Assembly: GCA_028714875.1 (NCBI GenBank)
Contig: JAQTLN010000017.1
Coordinates: 1-64,000, forward strand
Reading direction: 5' to 3'
Length of the DNA stretch: 64,000 nucleotides
From: Gallionellaceae bacterium
Lineage (GTDB): Bacteria; Pseudomonadota; Gammaproteobacteria; Burkholderiales; Thiobacillaceae
A program made the position numbers and the translations under genes. The notes under the pieces were generated by a model. The model saw only the letters and a list, made by a program, of their open reading frames with translations, was not told the origin of the DNA and made no database searches. Positions 40,684-48,654 of the stretch are shown one piece after another. How positions within the stretch are numbered: position 1 is the first letter of the stretch; every line of letters begins with the position of its first letter.

Positions 40684-41396
40684 GGCTTGTCATCCTTGAA
40701 CATGCGCCATCCGGACAACATGGTGGACACCATGCTCTGGCGCGACATGATGTCCTCGCGGATGGCGGCGTAGACATGCACCAGGACGAACAGGCCCATC
40801 ACCCACAGACCCAGGTGGTGCCAGGTGTGCACATCCTGGCTTTGCCCGAACAGCGGGATCACCCAGGAGGTGAACAGGGTGTGTGACCAGCTGCCTTCCT
40901 GCGCGCCTTCGCCGTAGAGCGCGAAGCCGGTGACGATCATGAACAGCGTGGTGGTGAGGAACAGCGTGAACATGGAGAACTGCGCCAGCGGGTTGTGGCC
41001 GACGTACTTCTTCGGGTTGCGTTCCAGGAACAGATACCAGCGCAGCTCGAACACCACCTCCTTCCACCAGGTGCCGTTGAAGATCGGCAGCACGAACAAC
41101 TGCCGGGCATGATGGTTGCCGACGAAAGCCCAGTAGAGCCGCCCCAGGAAGCCGACCAGCAACATATAGCCGGCGGCGAAGTGGGCGAAGCGGATGTAGC
41201 CCATCAGGAAGTTGGCGCTGGCCTCGCCGGGCTGACTGGGCAACGGGCTGGCGATGAACCAGCCGCTGAGGGCCAGCACGGTGATGGCGAGGGCGTTGAC
41301 CCAGTGCCACAGCCGCACCGGCGCTTCGTAGACATAAACCGCCTTGACGGATCGGCCGTGGGCCGCCGCTTCCTGCATGTCTTGGGATGAGAGCAT
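40680..41396 (-). CDS. hupC: Hydrogenase b-type cytochrome HupC/HyaC/HoxZ
   Basis: 238 residues with four membrane helices and the HyaC pattern: VYVYEAPVRLWHWVNALAIT, FIRFAHFAAGY-type heme His (GYIRFAHFAAGYMLL), RWYLFLERNPKKYVGHNPLA and HTWHHLGLWVMGLFVLVHVY. It anchors HupSL and passes electrons to the quinone pool. An AAGGAG sequence precedes ATG 41396. An in-frame opening 99 bp upstream is inside a repeat and is rejected. Confidence 0.95.
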   Translation of the reverse strand: MLSSQDMQEAAAHGRSVKAVYVYEAPVRLWHWVNALAITVLALSGWFIASPLPSQPGEASANFLMGYIRFAHFAAGYMLLVGFLGRLYWAFVGNHHARQLFVLPIFNGTWWKEVVFELRWYLFLERNPKKYVGHNPLAQFSMFTLFLTTTLFMIVTGFALYGEGAQEGSWSHTLFTSWVIPLFGQSQDVHTWHHLGLWVMGLFVLVHVYAAIREDIMSRQSMVSTMLSGWRMFKDDKP

Positions 41397-41440
41397 TTGT
41401 GTCTCCTTGGTTAAGCGGCGGAGGGGGTGCTGGCGTTGTA

Positions 41441-41564
41441 GAAATCCCCCCTGTCCCCCCTTTGATAAAGGGGGGGACCCTTCGGCACAGGGCATCGCGG
41501 GTTTGCTCCCCCCTTTCCCAAAGGGGGGCCGGGGTACCGAAGGGTAGGGTCTTCATCAGGGATT
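41441..41564. repeat. Palindromic element (with reversed TTCGGTACC arm) between hupL and hupC
   Basis: Normal AAATCCCCCC left end, but the right end is GGGGTACCGAAGGGTAGGGT and CATCAGGGATTT, the reverse of the arm seen at 29359. Left and right ends therefore come from different subtypes. Confidence 0.85.
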
Positions 41565-41604
41565 TGCCGCGCGTCGATCAAGCGCCAGCGCATGGCGAGC
41601 ACGA

Positions 41605-43401
41605 TCACCGCACCCGAACCCGGCTCATTTCCTGTCCATCCGGCGCCATCACATGGGTGGAGCAGGCCAGGCAGGGGTCGAAGCTGTGCAGGGTGCGGAG
41701 GATTTCCAGGGGTTCATCGGCCTTGGCCACCGGGGTGTTCATCAGGCTGGCCTCGAAGGCGCCGATCTGGCCCTTGGAGTCGCGTGGGCTGCCGTTCCAG
41801 GTGGTGGGTACGACGCACTGGTAGTTTTCGATGCGGCCGTCCTTGATCTTGATCCAGTGGCCAAGGGCGCCGCGTGGCGCTTCGGTGAAGCCGACGCCCT
41901 TGGCTTCTTTCGGCCAGGTGGCGGGGTCCCACTTTTCGATGTTGGCCGTGGCCAGGTCGCCGGCCTTCAGGTTGGCCACCAGCTTGTCCTGGAAATAACG
42001 CAGCTTGTGCGCCGCCCAGGAAGCTTCCAGGCCGCGCGCGGCGGTGCGCCCGAGGGTGGAGAACAGGGCCGGCAGCGGCAGGCCGAGCGTCTTCAGCACC
42101 TTGTCCACCGGTTCCTTGAACTCGGGCTTGTTCTGTACGTAGCCGATGATGTAGCGCGACAGCGGCCCCACTTCCATGGCGTGGCCACGCCAGCGCGGCG
42201 CCTTGATCCAGGAATACTTGCCGCCTTCGTCGATCTGCTCGATGTTGGTGGACGTGCCCTTGGCATTCTTGCCCAGCTCGTAATGCGCCTCGGTTTCGCC
42301 ATCCCAGGGGTGCAGACCCTTGCCCACGCCATTTCCGGCGTACTTGAACCAGGAATGGTCGACAAATTCCTGGATCTGGCTCGGGTCGCGCAAGTCGATC
42401 TCGTGCACTTTCGACAGATCGCCGTTGATGATGGCGCCGCGCGGCAGCATCAGGTTGGACTCCGAATAATCGTTGGCGTGGTCCGGGATGTCGCCGTAGG
42501 ACATGACGCTGGTGGAAGACAGACCGCCGCCGTGGGTCCAGTCCTTGTAGAAGCCGGCGATGGCGATCAGGTCCGGGACGTAGACCATGTCGATGAACTC
42601 GATGGTGCGGTCGATGATGTGCGAGATCAGGTTGAGCCGTTCCATGTTGATCGCGCCCACCGCCCCCGTGTCGTGGATGTTGATGGCACAGGGCATGCCG
42701 CCAACCAGCCAGTTCGGGTGTGGGTTCTTGCCGCCGTAGATGGTGTGGATCTTGACGATCTCCTTCTGGAAATCGAGCGCCTCCAGGTAGTGGGTCACCG
42801 CCATCAAATTGGCTTCCGGGGGCAGCTTGTAGGCCGGATTGCCCCAGTAACCGTTCATGAACGGGCCCAACTGGCCGGATTCGACAAATTTCTTCAGACG
42901 GTTCTGGATGTCGCGAAAATAGCCGGGCGAGGACAGCGGCCAGGCGGAAATGCTCTGCGCCAGTTCCGAGGTCTTCTTCGGATCGGCTTTCAGGGCGGAA
43001 ACCACGTCCACCCAATCGAGCGCGTGCAGGTGATAGAAGTGCACCAGGTGGTCATGCACTTGCAGGGTCAACTGCATGATATTGCGGATGGAGTTGGCGT
43101 TTTCCGGGATCAGGATACCCAGGGCATCCTCCACCGCCCTTACCGAAGTCAGCGCGTGGGTGCCGGTACAGACCCCGCAAATGCGTTCGGTGAAGGCCCA
43201 GGCATCACGCGGATCGCGGCCCTTGAGAATGACCTCCAGGCCGCGCCACATGGTGCCGGTGGAAACCGCGTTACGGATCACGTTGTTGGAATCCAGGTTC
43301 ACTTCCACGCGCATGTGGCCCTCGATGCGGGTCACCGGGTCCACCACGATGCGTTTGCCGGAGTTGTCGAGTTTGAAGCCTTGGGTTTCGTAGGCGCTCA
43401 T
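41605..43401 (-). CDS. hupL: Membrane-bound uptake [NiFe]-hydrogenase large subunit HupL
   Basis: 598 residues. N-terminal nickel ligands are in [10 protein letters not shown] and C-terminal ligands in [10 protein letters not shown], followed by the 15-residue extension [15 protein letters not shown] that HupD removes after the His. It catalyses H2 oxidation at the NiFe(CN)2CO site and is exported with HupS. It starts 9 bp after hupS with AAGGAACG as ribosome site. Confidence 0.98.
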   Translation of the reverse strand: MSAYETQGFKLDNSGKRIVVDPVTRIEGHMRVEVNLDSNNVIRNAVSTGTMWRGLEVILKGRDPRDAWAFTERICGVCTGTHALTSVRAVEDALGILIPENANSIRNIMQLTLQVHDHLVHFYHLHALDWVDVVSALKADPKKTSELAQSISAWPLSSPGYFRDIQNRLKKFVESGQLGPFMNGYWGNPAYKLPPEANLMAVTHYLEALDFQKEIVKIHTIYGGKNPHPNWLVGGMPCAINIHDTGAVGAINMERLNLISHIIDRTIEFIDMVYVPDLIAIAGFYKDWTHGGGLSSTSVMSYGDIPDHANDYSESNLMLPRGAIINGDLSKVHEIDLRDPSQIQEFVDHSWFKYAGNGVGKGLHPWDGETEAHYELGKNAKGTSTNIEQIDEGGKYSWIKAPRWRGHAMEVGPLSRYIIGYVQNKPEFKEPVDKVLKTLGLPLPALFSTLGRTAARGLEASWAAHKLRYFQDKLVANLKAGDLATANIEKWDPATWPKEAKGVGFTEAPRGALGHWIKIKDGRIENYQCVVPTTWNGSPRDSKGQIGAFEASLMNTPVAKADEPLEILRTLHSFDPCLACSTHVMAPDGQEMSRVRVR

Positions 43402-43410
43402 GTTCGTTCC

Positions 43411-44484
43411 TTATTGGTCGTTGCCGGATTTATTCTTCGACTGCTTGATGGCGCTCACCGCCGCGTGCGCCACCACCGCCGCGCCCACCACGCCCAGCGC
43501 CGCGCCACCCACCTTGTCGGCGTTGGCTTCCACGCCGAATTGCTGGATGTCGGTGACGCGGTCGTAGAACGAACCCTTGTCCCAGAAACCGTCCTCGGAA
43601 CAGCCGATACAGCCGTGGCCGGACTGGATCGGGAAGGACACGCCGCCGTTCCAGCGCACGGTGGAGCAGGCGTTGTAAGTGGTCGGGCCCTTGCAGCCCA
43701 TCTTGTAGAGGCAGTAGCCCTTGCGGGAACCCTCGTCGTCCCAGGCTTCCGCGAACTGGCCGGCGTCGAAGTGGGGGCGGCGATAGCATTTGTCGTGGAT
43801 GCGCTGGCCGTAGAACATCTTCGGGCGGCCCTGGCGGTCCAGTTCAGGCAAGCGGTCGAAGGTCAGCATGTAGGTGATGACGCCGGTCATCACCTCGGCG
43901 ATGGGCGGGCAGCCCGGCACCTTGATGATGGGTTTGTCGAAGATCACCTTATGGACGGGCGTGGCCTGAGTCGGGTTCGGCTTGGCCGCCTGCACGCAAC
44001 CCCAGGAAGCGCAGGAACCCCAGGAGATGATGGCCTTGGCATCCTTGGCCACGTGCTTCAACTGCTCGATGAACGGCTTGCCGCCGATGATGCAGCTCAT
44101 GCCTTCCTGATTCAGCGGCGGGTTGCCCTCCACCGCCAGGATGTAATTGCCCTTGTACTTGGTCATCACCTCTTTCAGGATCGCCTCGGCCTGGTGCCCG
44201 GCGGCGGTCATGATGGTGTCGTCGTAGTCCAGGGAAATCATCGACAGCACCGCGTCCTTGGCCAGCGGATGGCCGGAGCGAATGAAGGACTCGGAGCAGC
44301 AGGTGCACTCCAGGCCATGCAACCACAACACCGGGGTGCGCGGCTTGGTCTCCATGGCATGCGCGATCCTCGGCACGAAGGCCGGGCCGAGACCCAGCGA
44401 GGCGGCGGTGAGGCTGCAATATTTGAGGAAGCTGCGGCGGGTGATGCCCTGCCTGCGCATCACCTCATAAAAGGTCTCCACCAT
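43411..44484 (-). CDS. hupS: O2-tolerant uptake [NiFe]-hydrogenase small subunit HupS (group 1d type)
   Basis: 357 residues. A Tat signal ([11 protein letters not shown], cleavage expected after about residue 43, AHA) and a C-terminal membrane anchor (about 322-343) are present. The proximal-cluster ligands are Cys60, 62 and 63 (LECTCCSES), Cys158 and 163 ([11 protein letters not shown]) and Cys192 (VPGCPP). Subtracting 43 gives 17, 19, 20, 115, 120 and 149, the exact six-Cys set of the [4Fe-3S] cluster in E. coli Hyd-1, so the enzyme should be O2-tolerant. Medial and distal cluster ligands are also present. GAGGAG precedes the ATG. Confidence 0.98.
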   Translation of the reverse strand: MVETFYEVMRRQGITRRSFLKYCSLTAASLGLGPAFVPRIAHAMETKPRTPVLWLHGLECTCCSESFIRSGHPLAKDAVLSMISLDYDDTIMTAAGHQAEAILKEVMTKYKGNYILAVEGNPPLNQEGMSCIIGGKPFIEQLKHVAKDAKAIISWGSCASWGCVQAAKPNPTQATPVHKVIFDKPIIKVPGCPPIAEVMTGVITYMLTFDRLPELDRQGRPKMFYGQRIHDKCYRRPHFDAGQFAEAWDDEGSRKGYCLYKMGCKGPTTYNACSTVRWNGGVSFPIQSGHGCIGCSEDGFWDKGSFYDRVTDIQQFGVEANADKVGGAALGVVGAAVVAHAAVSAIKQSKNKSGNDQ

Positions 44485-44556
44485 GAACGGGTCTCCTCTC
44501 GATCGTTGAAGCCTCCCCGGAGCCGGATGAAACCGGTGGATGGCGAGGTAACTAGA

Positions 44557-44571
44557 TCAAGAAGCGTGCCA
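44557..44571 (-). promoter_or_regulatory. Sigma-54 promoter of the hup operon
   Basis: The minus strand reads TGGCACGCTTCTTGAT, which matches the -24/-12 consensus TGGCACG-N4-TTGCW at all positions except A for C in the -12 GC. The predicted start is near 44546, giving a leader of about 60 bases before hupS. A sigma-54 promoter agrees with the NtrC-type HupR encoded downstream. Confidence 0.65.
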
Positions 44572-44600
44572 GCGCTTAAATTGTGTTGTTAGTTGTTATT

Positions 44601-44613
44601 AATCAGTGTGTTA
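44601..44613 (-). promoter_or_regulatory. IHF-like site
   Basis: Reads AATCAGTGTGTTA on the plus strand, against the IHF consensus WATCAANNNNTTR with one mismatch. It lies about 60 bp upstream of the predicted start, between promoter and inverted repeat, in an AT-rich stretch that stands out from the GC-rich genome. Confidence 0.45.
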
Positions 44614-44647
44614 TGGATTATTTATATAGTTTGCCATGGCATTGAAT

Positions 44648-44666
44648 ATGGTTACCTTGTAACCAT
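44648..44666. promoter_or_regulatory. Perfect inverted repeat, candidate HupR binding site
   Basis: ATGGTTAC-CTT-GTAACCAT, 8-bp perfect arms, centred about 110 bp upstream of the predicted hupS start. That is the normal distance for an NtrC-type upstream activator site. The assignment to HupR is by position. Confidence 0.45.
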
Positions 44667-44728
44667 TAATAAGCGCAGTTAGAAACAAACTTGCCAGATG
44701 CGAACGACGTTGAAATGGGGCGCCCTGG

Positions 44729-46437
44729 CTCCCCCCTTTATCAAAGGGGGGCTGGGGGGGATTTCTCCAAGGGGGCGCGAGTGCGAGCGTTGCTAAATCC
44801 CCCCCTGCCCCCCTTTGGGAAAGGGGGGTTCCCCGTCGCGCGGTGTCCTGGCTCCCCCCTTTTCCATAGGGGGGCCGGGGGGGGATTTCTACAAGGGGGG
44901 CGCGGGTGCGAGCGTTGCCAAATCCCCCCTGCCCCCCTTTGGGAAAGGGGGGGGCCGGATCGCGCGGCGGCCTGACTCCCCCCTTTCTCAAAGGGGGGTT
45001 GGGGGAGATTTCTACAAGGGAGGCACGGGTGCGAGCGTTGCCAAATCCCCCCTGCCCCCCTTTGGGAAAGGGGGGCTCCGGATCGCGCGGCGGTTTGGCT
45101 CCCCCCTTTATCAAAGGGGGGTTGGGGGGGGATTTCTTCAAGGGGGGCGCGGGTGCGAGCGTTGCCAAATCCCCCCTGCCCCCCTTTGGGAAAGGGGGGG
45201 GCCGGATCGCGCGGCGGCCTGACTCCCCCCTTTACCAAAGGGGGGTTGGGGGGGATTTCTACAAGGGGGGCGCGGGTGCGAGCGTTGCTAAATCCCCCCT
45301 GCCCCCCTTTAGGAAAGGGGGGTTCCGGATTGCGCTGCGGCCTGACTCCCCCCTTTTCCAAAGGGGGGCTGGGGGGGATTTCTACAAGGGGGGCGCGAGT
45401 GCGAGCGTTGCCAAATCCCCCCTGCCCCCCTTTGGGAAAGGGGGGTTCCCCGTCGCGCGGTGTCCTGGCTCCCCCCTTTTCCATAGGGGGGCCGGGGGGG
45501 GGATTTCTACAAGGGTGGCATGGGTGCGAGCGTTGCCAAATCCCCCCTGCCCCCCTTTAGGAAAGGGGGGTTCCGGATCGCGCGGCGGCCTGGCTCCCCC
45601 CTTTATCAAAGGGGGGTTGGGGGGGATTTCTACAAGGGGGGCGCGGGTGCGAGCGTTGCTAAATCCCCCCTGCCCCCCTTTAGGAAAGGGGGGTTCCGGA
45701 TTGCGCGGCGGCTTGGCTCCCCCCTTTATCAAAGGGGGGTTGGGGGGGGATTTCTTCAAGGGAGGCGCGGGTGCGAGCGTTGCCAAATCCCCCCTGCCCC
45801 CCTTTAGGAAAGGGGGGGTCCGGATCGCGCGGCGGCTTGGCTCCCCCCTTTATCAAAGGGGGGCTGGGGGGGATTTCTACAAGGGGGGCGCGGGTGCGAG
45901 CGTTGCCAAATCCCCCCTGCCCCCCTTTAGGAAAGGGGGGGTCCGGATCGCGCGGCGGCTTGGCTCCCCCCTTTATCAAAGGGGGGTTGGGGGGGATTTC
46001 TACAAGGGGGGCGCGGGTGCGAGCGTTGCCAAATCCCCCCTGCCCCCCTTTGGGAAAGGGGGGTTCCGGATCGCGCGGCGGCTTGGCTCCCCCCTTTATC
46101 AAAGGGGGGTTGGGGGAGATTTCTACAAGGGAGGCACGGGTGCGAGCGTTGCCAAATCCCCCCTGCCCCCCTTTATGAAAGGGGGGGTCCGGATCGCGCG
46201 GCGGCCTGACTCCCCCCTTTATCAAAGGGGGGTTGGGGGAGATTTCTACAAGGGAGGCACGGGTGCGAGCGTTGCTAAATCCCCCCTGCCCTCCTTTGGG
46301 AAAGGGGGGTTCCGGATCGCGCGGCGGCCTGACTCCCCCCTTTATCAAAGGGGGGTTGGGGGGGATTTCTACAAGGGAGGCACGGGTGCGAGCGTTGCCA
46401 AATCCCCCCTGCTCCCCTTTGGGAAAGGGGGGGTCCC
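44729..46437. repeat. Tandem array of the palindromic element, 14 units of 123-125 bp
   Basis: The motif GTGCGAGCGTTG recurs at 44781, 44906, 45029, 45153, 45276, 45399, 45524, 45647, 45771, 45894, 46017, 46140, 46263 and 46386: spacing 123 nine times, 124 twice and 125 twice. Each unit is a complete two-hairpin element plus a spacer CTACAAGGGGGGCGCGGGTG and GCGAGCGTTGCC. The units differ by a few substitutions, and one type (with GTCGCGCGGTGTCC) occurs twice. The left end begins with a half element at 44729 and the right end forms the 3' end of the GGDEF-EAL gene. 123 bp is 41 codons, so long frames are open on both strands. These are not considered genes. Confidence 0.95.
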
Positions 46438-48654
46438 CAGCCACGCCTCGAACTCTTCCAGCGGCAACGGCCGGCTGAAGAGAAAGCCCTGGAAGTGGGT
46501 GCAGCCGTATTGGTCGAGGCGGGCCAGTTGTGCTTCGCTTTCCACGCCTTCGGCGATGACGTCTAGGCCCAGGGTATGGCCCATGGTGATGATGGTCTGG
46601 ACGATGGCGGCGTCGTTGGGATCGGTTGCCAGGTCATTGACGAAGGAGCGGTCGATCTTCAACTGATCCAGCGGCAGGCGTTTGAGGTAGGACAGCGAGG
46701 AAAATCCGGTGCCGAAGTCGTCCATCGAGAACCCGACGCCCAAGGCCTTGAGCGCCTGCATCCGGGCGATGGTTTCGGCCACGTTGTCGATCACCAGGCT
46801 CTCGGTCAGTTCGATCTTGAGAAGACCCGGATCGGCCCCGCATGAATCCAGCGCCGCCTTCACCTCGGCGACAAAACCCGCCTGGCGGAACTGGCGCGCG
46901 CTGACGTTGACCGCCAGACGCAGATCGCGGGTGACGGCATGCGCGGACCAGACCTTGATCTGGGCACAAGCGGTCTCCAGCACCCAGCGGCCGATAGGCA
47001 GGATCAGTCCGGATTCCTCCGCCAGGGGAATGAAGACATCCGGCGCGATCAGGCCACGTTGCGGATGGCGCCAGCGCAATAGTGCTTCGGCGCCGATAAC
47101 GCGACGCATGCTGTCGACCTGGGGCTGGTAGTAGAGCTGCAACTGCTCGCACTGCACGGCCAGACGCAGATCGCTCTCCAGCGCGCTGTACTCGTCGAGC
47201 GCGGACTGCATGGCCGGATCGAAGAAACGCAGGCAGTTGCGCCCGGCGCCCTTGGCCTGATACAGGGCCAGGTCGGCCTGTTTGAGCAGGGTTTCCACCG
47301 ACTCATCGTGGTTCTGGAACAGCGTGACGCCGAGGCTGGCGGTGCAGTGGAACTCGCGGCCGTCCAGGTCATAGGGCCGTGCCAGGCCTTCGCGCACTTT
47401 CTCGCCCACCTGCCTGGCCTGGGTGGCGGCTTCCACCGCCTCCGTGCTCAGATCTTCCAGCACCACCACGAATTCGTCGCCGCCCAGGCGCGAGATGGTG
47501 TCGCCGAGACGGGAAATGGTGTCGCCCTCGCGCACGGCGCAGTGCAGGCGTTGCGCCACTTCGGCCAGCAACAGATCGCCGACCGCGTGGCCGCGGGTGT
47601 CGTTGAGGTTCTTGAAGTTGTCCAGATCGAGAAAAATCACCGCGCCGTGGCGCCCACTGCGGCTACTGCTGGCCAGGGCCTGGCCGAGACGATCCATCAA
47701 CAGGCGGCGGTTGGGCAAGTGGGTGAGCGCGTCGTAATAGGCCAGGCGGTGAATCTCCGCTTCGGCTTCCTTGTGCTGGGTGATTTCGGAAAACGCGCCG
47801 ACGTAATGCGTGGTCGTCCCATCGGGTGAGGTGACGGCGGAGATGGTCAGCCACTCGGCATAAATTTTGCCGTTCTTGCGCTTGCTCCACACTTCGCCCT
47901 GCCAATAGCCCTTCTCTCTCAGGGTCTGCCACATATGGTCATAAAAGATCTTGTCGTGGCGCCCGGATCGCAGCAGGGCCGCCGTCTGGCCGATGGCCTC
48001 CTCGGCGCGGTAGCCGGTCAAGCGGGTGAAGGCGGGGTTGACCCGGACGATGACACCGTGGGAATCGCTCACCATCATGCCTTCCTGCGATTCGAAGGCG
48101 ATGGCGGCGATGCGCAGTTCCTCCTCGGCGTGGCGGCGCTCGCTGACGTCGCTGAGGCTGATGCGTACCTGTTGCGCCACGCCGGCCAGATGCAGGCAGT
48201 CGAGATGGGCGTGGAAGCGGGAGCCGTCGCCACGCAGCAGGGCCAGATCGCAGTTCTGCCTGTCGCCCTGTTGTGCAACCCGCATGAACTGGCGCTGCCA
48301 GCGATCACGGTCTTCCGGCGCGATGCGGTTCACGAAACGATGCCCAAGCAGTTTCTTGCGCGCCACGCCCAACAGTTCGGCGCCGGTGAGGTTGATCGCT
48401 TCGATCAAGCCCGCACGCGTGAGGGTGAGGTAGCCCACCGGCGCGAAGTCGTAGAGATCGACATAGCGGTCGCGCGATTCCTCCAGTTCGACCTGCGCCT
48501 GGCGCAACGTTTCGTTCTGCATTTCCAGTTCGATCTGGTGCACCTGGAGTTCGTGCAGAAGCTCCACGGCGGGGCGGTTTGGCGCCTGCTCCGGGGCATC
48601 GGTGAGCCGCGACTCGGCGGCGGCGCGCAGGGGATTCGCGGGTTTTTCCGTCAT
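46369..48654 (-). CDS. PAS-PAS-GGDEF-EAL protein (c-di-GMP turnover)
   Basis: 761 residues. The N-terminal module (about 1-185: [17 protein letters not shown], then [20 protein letters not shown]) is shared with the next two genes. A second PAS (about 190-305), GGDEF (about 315-480, active motif GGDEF) and EAL (about 490-735, [23 protein letters not shown]) follow. The inhibitory site is duplicated: [21 protein letters not shown]. The last 22 or so residues ([12 protein letters not shown] and on) are encoded by the tandem array, so the native end was replaced. ATG 48654 overlaps the upstream stop (ATGA). Cytoplasmic. Confidence 0.9.
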   Translation of the reverse strand: MTEKPANPLRAAAESRLTDAPEQAPNRPAVELLHELQVHQIELEMQNETLRQAQVELEESRDRYVDLYDFAPVGYLTLTRAGLIEAINLTGAELLGVARKKLLGHRFVNRIAPEDRDRWQRQFMRVAQQGDRQNCDLALLRGDGSRFHAHLDCLHLAGVAQQVRISLSDVSERRHAEEELRIAAIAFESQEGMMVSDSHGVIVRVNPAFTRLTGYRAEEAIGQTAALLRSGRHDKIFYDHMWQTLREKGYWQGEVWSKRKNGKIYAEWLTISAVTSPDGTTTHYVGAFSEITQHKEAEAEIHRLAYYDALTHLPNRRLLMDRLGQALASSSRSGRHGAVIFLDLDNFKNLNDTRGHAVGDLLLAEVAQRLHCAVREGDTISRLGDTISRLGGDEFVVVLEDLSTEAVEAATQARQVGEKVREGLARPYDLDGREFHCTASLGVTLFQNHDESVETLLKQADLALYQAKGAGRNCLRFFDPAMQSALDEYSALESDLRLAVQCEQLQLYYQPQVDSMRRVIGAEALLRWRHPQRGLIAPDVFIPLAEESGLILPIGRWVLETACAQIKVWSAHAVTRDLRLAVNVSARQFRQAGFVAEVKAALDSCGADPGLLKIELTESLVIDNVAETIARMQALKALGVGFSMDDFGTGFSSLSYLKRLPLDQLKIDRSFVNDLATDPNDAAIVQTIITMGHTLGLDVIAEGVESEAQLARLDQYGCTHFQGFLFSRPLPLEEFEAWLGTPPFPKGSRGDLATLAPVPPL

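Noticed and set aside
41653..44592. 979-codon plus-strand frame opposite hupL and hupS
   Set aside because: Shadow of the minus-strand hydrogenase genes in GC-rich DNA. It has no family resemblance, while the minus strand has all hydrogenase motifs.
44729..46437. CRISPR array
   Set aside because: Units are 123-125 bp, the spacers are as conserved as the repeats, and no cas gene is nearby.
44906..46666. 586-codon open frame across the tandem array, and a 254-codon frame on the other strand
   Set aside because: Frames are open on both strands only because the unit length is 41 codons with no stop. The protein would be pure [11 protein letters not shown] repeat with no recognised start site or neighbours, and it runs antisense into the GGDEF-EAL gene.
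46600..48654. Frame start 30 codons upstream of the GGDEF-EAL ATG
   Set aside because: It lies inside the end of the hybrid kinase gene. ATG 48654 with ATGA overlap and the shared N-terminal module is the better start.
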